Shown: piece by piece, positions 1 to 8,943 of the stretch
How the letters are laid out: each line of letters opens with the position of its first letter
How positions within the stretch are numbered: the stretch's first letter is position 1
Origin: an uncultured Verrucomicrobia subdivision 3 bacterium
Lineage (GTDB): Bacteria > Verrucomicrobiota > Verrucomicrobiia > Limisphaerales > UBA11358
DNA length: 38,398 bases
Direction of reading: 5' to 3'
Assembly (NCBI GenBank): GCA_903944085.1
Contig: CAJAQO010000056.1
Location: 1-38,398 of the forward strand
Program-made: the position numbers and the translations under genes
Notes under the pieces: generated by a model
The model's input: the letters and a program-made list of their open reading frames with translations, nothing else
What the model was told of the DNA's origin: nothing
Databases searched by the model: none

Positions 1-367
1 CCGTCCGTGGGTGAACCCGTGGGGGTCGCGTGAGCGACGAGGGAGGTTTTTGGCGAGCGCGGCATCCATTCAAATGGAACAGAGCCGCGCGAGCCATAAA
101 ACCGACCGAAGTCGGGGATAGCACAAAATTCAAAACAGCGACAAAACCATTGTAAACACAGGGTGATTGGCAATCGTTGCCCCTCCCCGTGTGGGGAAGG
201 GGGTGGGGATACCCTGTTTCAGTCCTCATCAGGGACATTTTCATTGCTGAAATGGGTTCGCAGATAGTCAACCAACATGCACCACTTTTATTGGGGGAAT
301 TGCAGAAAAGCCTTCTTTCCGCACAGATTTTGCACAGAATTCGGCGGCTTCCCGCCAGAAGATGCGC
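1..367. other. No convincing gene; repeat-like intergenic sequence
   Basis: No reading frame here resembles a protein family I know. The first 160 bases are rich in short GC words, including a small perfect hairpin at 25-38 (GTCGC arms). A purine/pyrimidine-asymmetric C-run/G-run pair lies at about 180-208. The sequence resembles dispersed intergenic repeats rather than a gene. The window may begin inside a repeat or just after an upstream gene's end. Confidence 0.4.
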
Positions 368-495
368 TTCCCGGTAATCATTAAACATCGGCGCTTTGAA
401 GCCGTAATTTACGCCAATTCGCAAACAATCCAAATTACCGACTGGCTTCCAATCGGGGGCAACGCGGTGGCTGCGGGAAAACGTTTTCCATTGGC
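368..495 (+). pseudogene. Decayed N-terminus of an integrase-like protein
   Basis: In one frame (from about 368) the translation reads FPVIIKHRRFEAVIYA. This resembles the start of verrucomicrobial tyrosine-recombinase-like proteins, which begin with a KHRRFEATIYGK type motif. After about position 415 the matching reading continues in another frame as NPNYRLASNRGQRGG, which resembles the expected YPFYRLAY.V.GKR segment. Each frame alone is closed by stops, so at least one frameshift is present. Only about 40 residues are recognisable and no catalytic domain remains. The family match is from memory of sequence patterns and is tentative. Confidence 0.4.
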
Positions 496-805
496 TTGGC
501 CGAAGTTTTGCCACGTCATACATTGATGGCTTCGCTGGTGTGGCGGTGGTTGGTGGAAGTGCTGGCAGCACTTTCGGCCACAGCCGTCGCTGAAAAACTG
601 CGGCTGCCGTTTGTCTTGGAAACCATCTATCGGTTGCGGCGCGGTTTGCGGCGGAGCTTGGACTTGGTGCAAACACGGCTCTGTCGGGAACAACCACCAT
701 CAGCAAGCAAGCACACTGATCCGTTGCTGCAAACCGTGGAGCATTCTACGGACAGTCTTTCCTGACAGCGAATGTCCGTTGGCAGCCTTCCCACTTCATT
801 TTTAG
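496..805 (+). pseudogene. Frameshifted remnant of an unidentified protein
   Basis: A frame opening at 496 gives about 90 residues rich in Leu/Arg (RLPFVLETIYRLRRGLRR, then REQPPSASKHTDPLLQTVEH) and stops at 765. The neighbouring frame continues sensibly as LRTVFPDSECPLAAFPLHF to a stop at 805. Read together with a shift near 740-750 they form one smoother protein, which suggests a single gene broken by a frameshift. I do not recognise a function. It follows directly on the integrase-like remnant, so the two may be parts of one old mobile insertion. The 806-973 stretch beyond it shows nothing I can name. Confidence 0.35.
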
Positions 806-973
806 CGTCAAACTGAGGTTGCCGCCGCCGATTTTTTCAAAATTACGACCGGCGGATTTTCCCGGCCATGGGTTCCACATGGACAACAACACGACAATCT
901 CATTCCGGTTGGGCTGCGGCTGATACCGAGTCGGTATTTAATGCGGGTTCAGGAAAAGCTGGCCTGGAGAGCT

Positions 974-1843
974 TTATTTGGCGTCCGCCGCCAGCAATTC
1001 ATCGCAGGTGGCGTTGAAGAACTTCACACTTTGAGCGATTTCCGGGGAGGAATTTTCCCAGTGATACTCGTATTCCACGCAAAACGCGCCGTGGAAGTTC
1101 TGACGCTTCAATTCTGCCATCAGCGCCTTGGTTTGGCCGACGCCGGTGCCCCACGGCACGTCGTGCGCCGCCGGGCCCATCTGGTTAAGGTCTTTGAAGT
1201 GCAGACAAATGATGTGGCCATCCAGCTTTTTCAAACATTCCAAGGGATCAAGCCCGGAGCGCATCCAATGCCCGACATCGGCGCAGGCACCCATCAGCGG
1301 CGTGCGGCCTTGAATGGCGGCCAGCACGGATTCCGGGTTCCAATAGATCGAATGGCCTTTGGGATGATCGTGAATGGCGACCTTGATGTTGAATTCCTTG
1401 CACAGTTTTTCCACGGTGTCGAGCGCGTTGGTCGCCGGTTCGGCGACAAGCGTGTCAATGCCGAGCTTTTTGGCGAATTCAAAGACTTTCCGGCTCTTGG
1501 CCTCGTCCGGCGGCAACTGCACCACGCCGATATTGACGAATTTGGGGGCGATGCCATCCGCTTTCAATTTGTCCTCGATGGCCTGCACGTCCTTATCCGA
1601 GAGCGTGGTGGAGCCGATACTGTTGGTGCCATCAAACGAGACCGAACCGGAGAGGCTCATGTAATGCACGCCCACGGCGGCGCTCTTATCAATGGCCTCG
1701 TAAATGGGGAATTTGCGGAACGTGTAGGAATGGACGGCGAGCTGCCAGCCCAATTTGTCCGCCGAACTGCTGGCGGTTGACGTTTGCGCTTGGGTGCCGA
1801 TGGCCAGACAGGCGGCCACGGCCAGCAATAATGTTTTTTTCAT
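974..1843 (-). CDS. Secreted sugar phosphate isomerase/epimerase-like TIM-barrel protein
   Basis: This 289-residue protein has an N-terminal signal peptide (MKKTLLLAVAACLAIGTQAQ) followed by a xylose-isomerase-like TIM barrel of the AP-endonuclease-2 superfamily. Typical metal-site segments are visible in order: VAEPATN (Glu), IHDHPKG (His), CADVGHW (Asp/His), LHFKD and VEYEYHW (Glu) near the end. Such proteins usually isomerise or epimerise keto-sugars; the exact substrate cannot be read. It lies 40 bp after the Gfo/Idh/MocA oxidoreductase on the same strand, a common pairing in which the oxidoreductase makes a keto-sugar and the isomerase acts on it. The signal peptide places it in the periplasm, like its Tat-exported neighbour. 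The ATG at 1843 is chosen because it begins the signal peptide; no strong ribosome site is seen. Confidence 0.85.
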   Translation of the reverse strand: MKKTLLLAVAACLAIGTQAQTSTASSSADKLGWQLAVHSYTFRKFPIYEAIDKSAAVGVHYMSLSGSVSFDGTNSIGSTTLSDKDVQAIEDKLKADGIAPKFVNIGVVQLPPDEAKSRKVFEFAKKLGIDTLVAEPATNALDTVEKLCKEFNIKVAIHDHPKGHSIYWNPESVLAAIQGRTPLMGACADVGHWMRSGLDPLECLKKLDGHIICLHFKDLNQMGPAAHDVPWGTGVGQTKALMAELKRQNFHGAFCVEYEYHWENSSPEIAQSVKFFNATCDELLAADAK

Positions 1844-1883
1844 GGAAGGATGATTTCTGAAATGAGTGAAAACGGGTGGCGAC

Positions 1884-3251
1884 TCAAACTTTGGGTTCCC
1901 AGCCGGACTCGTATTTGCGCCGCCACAATTTCATGGCGTCGCTGTCCTTGAGGATGTGGCCGTTGGTGGGATCGCAATGCAGTTCGCGGCCCACGCGCCA
2001 GGCGATGTTGCCGAGATGCAGGAGCGCCACGCTGTTGTGGCCTTCGGTGGCGGGACAATTCGGCGGCGTGCCATTGCGGACGGCGTCAAGGAAGTTGGCA
2101 AAGTGCAGTTGGTCCAGGTCAATGCCGCTGGCGCTGACGGTGTTCGTCGGATCAGCCACCTCGGTGCTTTTGACCTGCTTGATGATTTTCTTCTTCTTGT
2201 CGTAAATGGTGTAGGCGTTGCCATCCAGCAGCGCGGTGCCTTCGGTGCCATAAACCAAAACGCCGCGGGACAGCTTTTCAATGGGATAATCATTGCAACT
2301 GCGCCCCTCCCAACTGATGGTTTTGCCCTCGGCAAAATCCCAGGCGATGGTTTGCGTGTCGGGCGTTTCCCAATCGTCTTGAAATTGATAGCGTCCGCCG
2401 TTGGAGGAGACGCGCGTCGGCCAGTTGACGCCCATTGCCCAGCGGCAGACATCCACTTCGTGCGTGCCGTTGTTGAGCGCCTCGCCGGTGCCGTAAAGCC
2501 AGCGCCAATGCCAGTTGTAATGAACCAAGTTGTCTATGAACGGGCGGCGCGGCGCGGGCCCCTGCCACAGTTCGTAATCGAGCCAGTCGGGAACCGGCGC
2601 GGGTTTGCCGTGGCCGATGCTGGCGCGGGCGTTGTCATACCAGGCGCGGCCAAAATAGGTCTTGCCGATCAGGCCGTTCTGAATCTCCGGTATAATGGCG
2701 CGCATATTTGGAAAGGAACGCCGCTGCGCGCCCATTTGCAAAACGCGCTGATATTTGCTCACCGCTTGCACCAGCAATTCGCCTTCATAGGGATTGTGGC
2801 TGCACGGCTTTTCCACATACACATGCTTGCCGGCGGCCAGCGCCAAAATGGCGAGCGGCGAGTGCCAATGGTCGGGCGTGGCGATGGTAACCACATCCAC
2901 CGACGGGTCGGCCAGCACTTTGCGGAAATCGCCCAGCCCTTGCGGCGCGGCACTTTGCTTTTTGGCGGTTTCCTTGATGCCTTTGGCCACGGCGCGTTTG
3001 TCCACATCGCAAATGTAGGTGATTTCGACGTCCGGCAGCCCGGTGAGACATTCAATATGCGCCAAGCCCCGGCCGTTGGTGCCGATGACCGCCGCTGAAA
3101 TCTTGTCATTGGCCGCGAACTTGCGGGCGGCGGTCACTTTGGGCCGCGTGCCGGCGCGTGCCAGTGGGGCAAAATAGCCCGCCATGCCCAAGCCAACGCC
3201 CGCTGCGCTGGCACGTTTCAAAAAATCACGCCGGTCAATATTTTTGTTCAT
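1884..3251 (-). CDS. Gfo/Idh/MocA family oxidoreductase with Tat signal
   Basis: This 455-residue protein begins with a twin-arginine signal (NIDRRDFLKRASAAGVGLGMAGYF), so it should be exported folded with its cofactor. A Rossmann domain follows, with a glycine motif (AVIGTNGRGLAHIE), an acidic residue after strand 2 (ICDVDKRA) and the family EKP motif (HVYVEKPCSH). The second half is the alpha/beta substrate-binding domain, including GTHEVDVCRWAMG. Family members oxidise or reduce sugars and inositols with NAD(P). The length is normal for the verrucomicrobial/planctomycete Tat-exported subgroup. It is first in a two-gene minus-strand unit with the sugar isomerase-like protein 40 bp downstream. 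The substrate is unknown; a plant or algal sugar is plausible from the wider context. Confidence 0.9.
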   Translation of the reverse strand: MNKNIDRRDFLKRASAAGVGLGMAGYFAPLARAGTRPKVTAARKFAANDKISAAVIGTNGRGLAHIECLTGLPDVEITYICDVDKRAVAKGIKETAKKQSAAPQGLGDFRKVLADPSVDVVTIATPDHWHSPLAILALAAGKHVYVEKPCSHNPYEGELLVQAVSKYQRVLQMGAQRRSFPNMRAIIPEIQNGLIGKTYFGRAWYDNARASIGHGKPAPVPDWLDYELWQGPAPRRPFIDNLVHYNWHWRWLYGTGEALNNGTHEVDVCRWAMGVNWPTRVSSNGGRYQFQDDWETPDTQTIAWDFAEGKTISWEGRSCNDYPIEKLSRGVLVYGTEGTALLDGNAYTIYDKKKKIIKQVKSTEVADPTNTVSASGIDLDQLHFANFLDAVRNGTPPNCPATEGHNSVALLHLGNIAWRVGRELHCDPTNGHILKDSDAMKLWRRKYESGWEPKV

Positions 3252-3364
3252 AAGGAATCAAGCTTTGGACGCCACCAGATGGCTTTTGGTTGCAACGATT
3301 TTTGCAAACAGTGCAGGATGATTCATCGCCGGCCCGTCGCTCCGATCCGCGAGTCAGGAGCCGC

Positions 3365-3703
3365 TCAATTACTGGCCAGCACCAGATTCTTGAGAGTGGG
3401 CGAGGCCGCGCCGCCGCGCGTTTCTTCCGTGACGGCGAAGCGTCCGGCAATTTTGATGGGCCGCCGGGTCTTGAAATTCACGCGCACGCTGCCGTTTTCA
3501 TCCACTTGGAACACGCCGGCGTCCACCAGCGTCGTGCTGTTGTCGAGCACCCAGAGTTGATAATCTTTGTCCGCCGGCAGCGACTTCAGATTTTGTGCCA
3601 CGAACACGCCGTTCTGATTTTGATTGTCCCAAAGCGGAACGGCGATGGCCTTGGGCGCGTCGGCCAGCAAGGAATTACGCATCGCGATTTTCAAGCCCGT
3701 CAC
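3365..3703 (-). pseudogene. Truncated anti-sigma-K factor (RskA-like), C-terminal domain only
   Basis: About 105 residues match the extracytoplasmic RskA domain of anti-sigma factors: LADAPKAIAVPLWDNQNQNGVFV, LPADKDYQLWVLD, GVFQVDENGSVRVNFK and FAVTEETRGGAASPT. The stop (TGA at 3365) and C-terminus are intact. The N-terminal zinc-containing anti-sigma domain and transmembrane helix are missing; family members are usually about 230-280 residues. The homologous reading ends near 3690-3703, where a differently oriented gene fragment starts. A start at 3703 would be an accident of the junction. No ECF sigma factor gene is nearby. I regard this as a gene remnant, unless the junction is an assembly error. 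Confidence 0.75.
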
Positions 3704-3704
3704 G

Positions 3705-3920
3705 CATTATCAAAAAACCGCCGCAGCGTGGCTCGTGAACCTGGACGCGCACGAAAAAGAAATCCGCCCGCTGTTTGCGCAAACCTACGGCGCGGAAAAT
3801 GAAACGCGCTGGTGGGTTTATTGGCGCGTGTTTTTCATGGCCTGCGCGGAACTGTGGGGTTTTCGCAACGGCGAGGAATGGCTTGTCTCGCATTATTTGT
3901 TTCGCAACCAGCGAGGTTGA
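3705..3920 (+). pseudogene. Truncated cyclopropane-fatty-acyl-phospholipid synthase-like C-terminus
   Basis: About 72 residues read HYQKTAAAWLVNLD, RWWVYWRVFFMACAELWGF, GEEWLVSHYLF. This is the conserved C-terminal end of the cyclopropane-fatty-acid-synthase/SAM-dependent methyltransferase family. The SAM-binding Rossmann domain and everything N-terminal are absent; a full protein has about 350-430 residues. The open frame extends left to 3624, but that part is antisense to the RskA remnant and shows no homology. The natural stop at 3918-3920 is intact. The two fragments meet at about 3690-3705, each having lost its 5' part, as expected if one deletion removed the middle of a divergent gene pair. 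Confidence 0.75.
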
Positions 3921-3929
3921 TGGTTAAAC

Positions 3930-4736
3930 ATGTGGACGGTGAAAATTAGAATCAAATCCAACCGAATTGTTTACTCAATTGTTGTCGTTGCGCTTTGGTG
4001 GGCGCTCTTTTTAGCCGCAAATATCCGGGCGGAAGCTTATTCCTTCAGCAATTCGCTGGTGCAAGCTGCGCTCGCGGAAACGCGCGGCGATGTGGCCACG
4101 GCGGCAAAATTTTTTACCGAAGCCGAGCAGCAGGAATTCACCAACGCGGTGAATTTGTGCATGCTGACGCGGCGCTATTGTGATTTGACGTATGTGACGA
4201 ATTCGCCCGCTTGGCATAAAGAACTTTTAGGCCGCGCACTCGCTTGCGCGCTGCTGGCAGTCAAAGCGGATACAAACAATGCCACAGCGCATGCCTGCGT
4301 GGCCGTTTGTTATGCCAAGAGTTGCGCCGACGCTGACATCAAAACCAAGCTGACTTACTCGCGCCGGTTCAAGTCGGAAGCGGAGCAGGCCATCGCGCTC
4401 GATCCGACGCAAGATGTCGCCTATTATCTGCTGGGGCGCTGGCATTATGGCGTGGCCAACCTGGGCCTGGTTTCGTGGGCGTTTGTAAAAGTCGTTTACG
4501 GCGGCATGCCGAAAGCGAGCAATGCGGAAGCCATCGCCAATTTCAAAAAGGCCATTGCGCTGGCACCGGACCGCATTATGCACCACGCCGGGCTGGCGAT
4601 GGTTTATGAAGCTACCGGTGAAAAAAAACTGGAGATCGCCGAATTGGAAAAATGCTGCGCGCTAAAACCAGCCGGTCACGAGGACGCGGAAGCGCAACGC
4701 GAAGCGGAGAAAAAGCTGGCCGAGCTTCGCCAATAA
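3930..4736 (+). CDS. Membrane-anchored or secreted TPR-like protein
   Basis: This 268-residue protein has a hydrophobic N-terminal segment (IVYSIVVVALWWALFLAANIRAEA, about residues 13-36) that acts as a signal peptide or anchor. The remainder is helical with TPR-like repeats, for example ALLAVKADTNNATAHACVAVCYAK, AIALDPTQDVAYYLLGRWHYG and AIALAPDRIMHHAGLAMVYEATGEKKLEIAELEKCCAL. The arrangement resembles RMD1-type TPR proteins (regulator of microtubule dynamics-like), a fold match only. It begins 10 bp after the stop of the cyclopropane-synthase remnant. No catalytic motif is present, so it probably mediates protein-protein contacts in the periplasm. No specific role can be assigned. Confidence 0.7.
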   Translation: MWTVKIRIKSNRIVYSIVVVALWWALFLAANIRAEAYSFSNSLVQAALAETRGDVATAAKFFTEAEQQEFTNAVNLCMLTRRYCDLTYVTNSPAWHKELLGRALACALLAVKADTNNATAHACVAVCYAKSCADADIKTKLTYSRRFKSEAEQAIALDPTQDVAYYLLGRWHYGVANLGLVSWAFVKVVYGGMPKASNAEAIANFKKAIALAPDRIMHHAGLAMVYEATGEKKLEIAELEKCCALKPAGHEDAEAQREAEKKLAELRQ

Positions 4737-4864
4737 ATTTTTCCGCACCCAAGGCAAATCCAGTGCGGCAACGGCTGCGATAATAATCTCGGAACTTGCA
4801 TCCAAGGGAGTTAAAATTTCCCGATTCAAGTTCGAACCCGAAAGTGAAAGCCTGGGTGGCAATT

Positions 4865-7456
4865 ATGAACGCAAGACGATTCAGCGCCAAAACAGCCAAA
4901 CATGTCTGGCTGCCGGTGTTTTGTCTTTGCCTGGCGACAGTTTCCAATGCGCCAGCCAGAGCAGTTCCCGACCTCAACAATCCCCTAGGTTTTTTTACGA
5001 CCGTCGCTGACAAGCTGCTGCGCAGCACCTTTCAATTCGGCATTACCAACATTCCGGTTTATTCAAATGGCGTCTTCGTTTACACACCTGCGGTCCAAAG
5101 GTTGTTGCAGTTGTCGGCGAATATCTATGACGCCGCCAACACTAATTTCTTCCCGGTGGTTTTTCGCCCGCTCTTTGTCAAGGACGCGGCAAACAACATT
5201 TTTATCATGGGCTATGTGCAGGTTACGAATGTTTCCGGCACGGGCGATCCACAATTGTCGCCGCCGTATGACGCGCCGGTGCTTTCCCAATATTATTCAG
5301 GCGTCTCACCGATAACTGATGCGCACGGGCCGGTGAATGTTTATGGCGTGCCGTGGATCATCGGCGCGAAAAAAGGGCTGCCGGGTTTCAACCAGTTTGC
5401 CATGATCAACGCCACGCAGGTGACGCGCAAATTGCAGGTGACTCGCACTACGACCGATCCCGCTACGGCCATGTATGCGACGAATCAGATGTATGTCATG
5501 GGCATCAGCAATAATTTCGGCGTATCGTTCTGGAATCCGTATAACGCGGCTTATCCCCGACCGTTGACGGTTTATGTCTCGGATGTCGTTAGCATGAGCC
5601 TGACCAATGGTGTCAACACGTGGTCTGGCTGGACCAACTTTGTTTTTAGTTCAGTAGTTAATTCGTGGCCGGGTTCGCAATGGTCGGGCAGCCTGCCCAA
5701 TGCCGTGCCCAATGCCGCCTCGTTATTGAATGTCAATTGGTCGTTCAATTTTCTGAGCCCGTCCGTTTACCGTTTCAACACAGCTTCGTTCGATCCAATC
5801 GGTTCGCCCACCAGTTCATTATTTGAAACTACGTTTCCGCCGCTGCCGCCACTGCCGCCATTTGGTTTGAGCACGATGAATTATTTGCAGACATTCATTT
5901 TGGACGGGAACAACGTGATTGATTACGTCCAACTGCGTGGACCCATGAGCATTGGTAGTTTGAATCAGGCTTTGGCCGACCCAAACTATCCCAACACAAA
6001 TGCGCCAAACACATATTATCAATGGAGCACCAATGCGTATTCACCCAGTCCGCCAACTCCTTACGGCGTGATTAACCAATTGTGGGTCTCCGGTCATCCG
6101 AGTAGTGCTCCGGCGGCGGGCGGACAATGGAGCACCGCGACAACTCCGATGGGAATGACAACGCCCTCGGCGGAGGCGGCTTTTTTTCAAGGATTCTTCG
6201 TGCCGTCTTTTACTTGGACTGACGGCAAGACCTATGTCAACGCGCTAAGCAGCATCCAAGCACCCTACACGCCCACGCGAACAGTTTTTTCATCCTTTCT
6301 TTTACAGGCGAACGACCCGCTGGTGCATTATCTGGCGAGCGATCTGAATTCCCAATATGGCGCACACGCCACCTGGGATAATAAGCAGGTGGAGTTCAAC
6401 GGTGTCTGGAACGAGGTGGATTCCCAGCCATTGCCCGTCCCGCCAACCACTCCCTACGGCGGCCGCTACCAGCCGTGGGGCCAGAACCGACAAATGTTGG
6501 CGCTGCCTGGTGTGGACACGAATGGCTACAATCTGGCCTACAAAGATCCGCTGATCTGGGGGCCGGACGATTGGAATTTTCCGACTAATCTGCTGCCGTC
6601 ACTGGTTGATCTGGGTCAGGTGCATCGCGGCACGCCTTGGCAGACAGTTTACCTCAAGTCCACGAATATTCTCACCTTTGCCATGAACATGGGGGCTGCC
6701 TACCAAAACATCGGCTCCAACACTTGGGCCGGCTGGACGGGCGATATTCAGCCGGATTCATTTAGCGGGCAATACCTCGACGCCGCGCTCATGGCTCCGG
6801 TCAGCGACTGGCGGCTGGCCGGTTTGCTGACATCGTTGCTGAATACCAACGACGCCACCCGGCTTTTTTCCGTGAACGACCCGAACACCACCGACTGGCA
6901 GAATCTTTTCAACGGCCTGATTGTTTATTCCAATTCCACAGCGGCTCCATATCCGAATGGGACGCCCACCTTCGATACTTATGTAATGGCCAGCAATTCT
7001 CCACAGGCATTGGTGATTGTGAACGGCATAAGCGGCATCAATGCCACGCGTGCGAATACGAATTTATTTCCATTACAGTCCTTTCTCCAAGCCGCCGATA
7101 TTTTGGCGGCACCGGCGCTTACAGTAAACTCTCCGTTCCTGAACCTCGTTGACCGTCTGAACCTGGGAGTGCAGACCAAATACGGCATTACCGACGCCGC
7201 CTACGAGGCGATTCCCGCTCAATTGTTGCCGCTGTTGCGTCCGGATTCATTCGGCACCTTCATGCCCACCAACGGCGGCTGGAACCTCCAATTTTCCGGC
7301 AGCGACGGATACGCCTACGAACTGCAAACCTCCACAAACCTGGCAGCTTGGGAAATCGTGAGCACAAATTATCCGGTGCAAGGTGCTTTCACCGTGCCAG
7401 GCCCGTCGGTTCCCAATTCGCCAGCCCGGTTTTATCGCTCCGTCCTGCTTCCCTGA
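4865..7456 (+). CDS. Large secreted protein of unknown function with C-terminal RFYR module
   Basis: I place the start at the ATG at 4865, which directly begins a signal peptide (MNARRFSAKTAKHVWLPVFCLCLA, cleavage probably near ARA-VPD). The frame is open further upstream from a TTG at 4796, but those residues are not signal-like. The mature protein of about 830 residues is rich in Asn, Thr, Ser, Tyr and Trp, with no enzyme motif I recognise. The last 60 residues (LQFSGSDGYAYELQTSTNLAAW, then FYRSVLLP) match a C-terminal beta-sandwich module very common in verrucomicrobial secreted proteins, possibly a sorting or surface-attachment domain. Because of its composition I expect an extracellular or cell-surface protein. 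Its only same-strand upstream neighbour is the TPR protein, 128 bp away. Confidence 0.75.
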   Translation: MNARRFSAKTAKHVWLPVFCLCLATVSNAPARAVPDLNNPLGFFTTVADKLLRSTFQFGITNIPVYSNGVFVYTPAVQRLLQLSANIYDAANTNFFPVVFRPLFVKDAANNIFIMGYVQVTNVSGTGDPQLSPPYDAPVLSQYYSGVSPITDAHGPVNVYGVPWIIGAKKGLPGFNQFAMINATQVTRKLQVTRTTTDPATAMYATNQMYVMGISNNFGVSFWNPYNAAYPRPLTVYVSDVVSMSLTNGVNTWSGWTNFVFSSVVNSWPGSQWSGSLPNAVPNAASLLNVNWSFNFLSPSVYRFNTASFDPIGSPTSSLFETTFPPLPPLPPFGLSTMNYLQTFILDGNNVIDYVQLRGPMSIGSLNQALADPNYPNTNAPNTYYQWSTNAYSPSPPTPYGVINQLWVSGHPSSAPAAGGQWSTATTPMGMTTPSAEAAFFQGFFVPSFTWTDGKTYVNALSSIQAPYTPTRTVFSSFLLQANDPLVHYLASDLNSQYGAHATWDNKQVEFNGVWNEVDSQPLPVPPTTPYGGRYQPWGQNRQMLALPGVDTNGYNLAYKDPLIWGPDDWNFPTNLLPSLVDLGQVHRGTPWQTVYLKSTNILTFAMNMGAAYQNIGSNTWAGWTGDIQPDSFSGQYLDAALMAPVSDWRLAGLLTSLLNTNDATRLFSVNDPNTTDWQNLFNGLIVYSNSTAAPYPNGTPTFDTYVMASNSPQALVIVNGISGINATRANTNLFPLQSFLQAADILAAPALTVNSPFLNLVDRLNLGVQTKYGITDAAYEAIPAQLLPLLRPDSFGTFMPTNGGWNLQFSGSDGYAYELQTSTNLAAWEIVSTNYPVQGAFTVPGPSVPNSPARFYRSVLLP

Positions 7457-7534
7457 CAAAATGCAAATACAGACGGTGTCAACCAAATAGCGCCAGGTTT
7501 GCGCGGTGTGGTGAAACATGGCGCAGTCCTTGGC

Positions 7535-7555
7535 GCGGCCGAGCCGCTATTTTTT
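7535..7555 (+). terminator. Possible weak terminator after the large secreted protein
   Basis: A perfect 5-bp GC stem (GCGGC/GCCGC, 3-base loop, 7535-7547) is followed by TATTTTTT. It lies about 80 bp after the stop at 7456, in the region where the plus-strand gene converges on the GH105 gene, and overlaps that gene's stop codon. The stem is short, so confidence is low. Confidence 0.3.
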
Positions 7556-8836
7556 CCCGGCCAGCAAAATTTCCGTGCCGGCCAGCAGCACCGGGCCGCG
7601 GCCATGCAGGTCGTCGTCTGGTTGTTGACGCTTGATGTAGTAATCCAAATCCAGTCCGATGTTCGTGCCCTGGCAGGTGCCTTGGACGCCACCATCCGCC
7701 GCGACGTTTTTGGCAATGCCTACAAACGCCCGGCGCGCGACCGCGAGATTTGACGCGTCAATCCAGCCGCGATTGGCCGCGCGGGCGATGCCGTAGGCGA
7801 ACATCGCTGTGCAGCTCGTTTCTTCCCAGAGTTCCGGCCGGTCCAAAACCTGCCGCCACATGCCGTCGGGCGACTGAACTTTCTTCAAACCTTCAATCTG
7901 GTTTTTCAAAATCTCGATCAGCTTGGCGCGCAGCGGATTTTTTTCATCCATCGCGGAAATAGTTTCGACGAGTGTGACGGTTACCCAGCCATTCCCGCGT
8001 CCCCATTTGAACGGCGCGTGCTTTTTGTCGCTGACAAAATAGCCGTGGAACCAGAGGCCGTCGGGGTCCGCTTCAAGCGCGGCTTGGTGGATGATTTGTT
8101 CGGCCGCATCATCAATGAATTTATGGTCGTGATTGTAAATGCCCCAGCGAACCAGAAACACGCCGCCCATGTAAAGGTCATCCGGCCAAAGCGTGCCTTT
8201 CATGGACGTGGGCCGCCAGAGTGTGCCGTCCGGCAAACGAGCCTGCTGGTTCACCACCCAGTCGGCGATGCGCGCGACCACGGCCTGCGCTTCGGGCGTC
8301 ACTTGCTCGGGATGCCGGATCATGTTTTCCAGCATCGCATTGCCCATCGCGCCGCAACTATCGAGATTGCCCAGCGTCATCAGCCCCTTGATTTTTGTGC
8401 CGCGCGTGAAATTGGCAAGGGCAGGGGAATTGGTGACGCTGTTTTTCAATCCGGCCAGCCAGCCGTAGTAGCGGGCACAAATCGCGTCATGTTCCGCGAC
8501 AAATTTAGCCGCCGCCGGATCACCGGTTACTTCGGTGGAACGCAGCAGGCCGAACAGCGTCACGCCCCACGGATAGCTCCAAGAAATGCCCTCCGGCACT
8601 TTGGCGGCCTTGGCTTCGCCGACGGATTTCGCGGTGGCATAATCGCCATCGGCGAGCGGATGAATTTGATGGTTGGCGACGCGCAAGACGACCGCACGGA
8701 TTTCATCGTCCGTGATACCCGTCGGTGTTTCGGCCGCGCTGGTCACGCGCCCGTTGCCGAGCAGCAGCAGCAGCGGCAACGCGGCGAAAATAAAATGGGC
8801 AAATAATCCGGCGGCGGAAGGCGGCGTTTTTTTCAT
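7547..8836 (-). CDS. Glycoside hydrolase family 105/88-like unsaturated glycuronyl hydrolase
   Basis: The ATG at 8836 starts a signal peptide (MKKTPPSAAGLFAHFIFAALPLLLLLGNG), giving 429 residues; an upstream TTG at 8947 would add 37 non-signal residues. The (alpha/alpha)6-barrel signatures of GH105/GH88 are present: WPDDLYMGGVFLVRWG (the usual catalytic Asp region), HGYFVSDKKHAPFKWGRGNGW (W278-GRGNGW284) and SPDGMWRQVLDRPELWEETSCTAMFAYGIARA. These enzymes remove unsaturated galacturonyl or glucuronyl residues from the products of polysaccharide lyases, for example from rhamnogalacturonan. Location is periplasmic or outside the cell. It is the third gene of a minus-strand run after pdxJ (107 bp upstream); a shared role with pdxJ is not implied. 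Together with the GH28-like gene it supports pectin use. Confidence 0.85.
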   Translation of the reverse strand: MKKTPPSAAGLFAHFIFAALPLLLLLGNGRVTSAAETPTGITDDEIRAVVLRVANHQIHPLADGDYATAKSVGEAKAAKVPEGISWSYPWGVTLFGLLRSTEVTGDPAAAKFVAEHDAICARYYGWLAGLKNSVTNSPALANFTRGTKIKGLMTLGNLDSCGAMGNAMLENMIRHPEQVTPEAQAVVARIADWVVNQQARLPDGTLWRPTSMKGTLWPDDLYMGGVFLVRWGIYNHDHKFIDDAAEQIIHQAALEADPDGLWFHGYFVSDKKHAPFKWGRGNGWVTVTLVETISAMDEKNPLRAKLIEILKNQIEGLKKVQSPDGMWRQVLDRPELWEETSCTAMFAYGIARAANRGWIDASNLAVARRAFVGIAKNVAADGGVQGTCQGTNIGLDLDYYIKRQQPDDDLHGRGPVLLAGTEILLAGKK

Positions 8837-8943
8837 GTGGCAAGTGCGGTTTGACGGCATCCGGCGGCGAAAAGTTTCGTTGCGACCTGAAAACAATGCG
8901 CCAAGCGGCGACCTGGCGCAGCCAAACATTTGTTCGATGGACT

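Noticed and set aside
1866-3098. Long plus-strand open frame (410 codons) opposite the oxidoreductase
   Set aside because: It is antisense to a clear Gfo/Idh/MocA gene, and its translation shows only His/Gly/Ala-rich sequence without family features.
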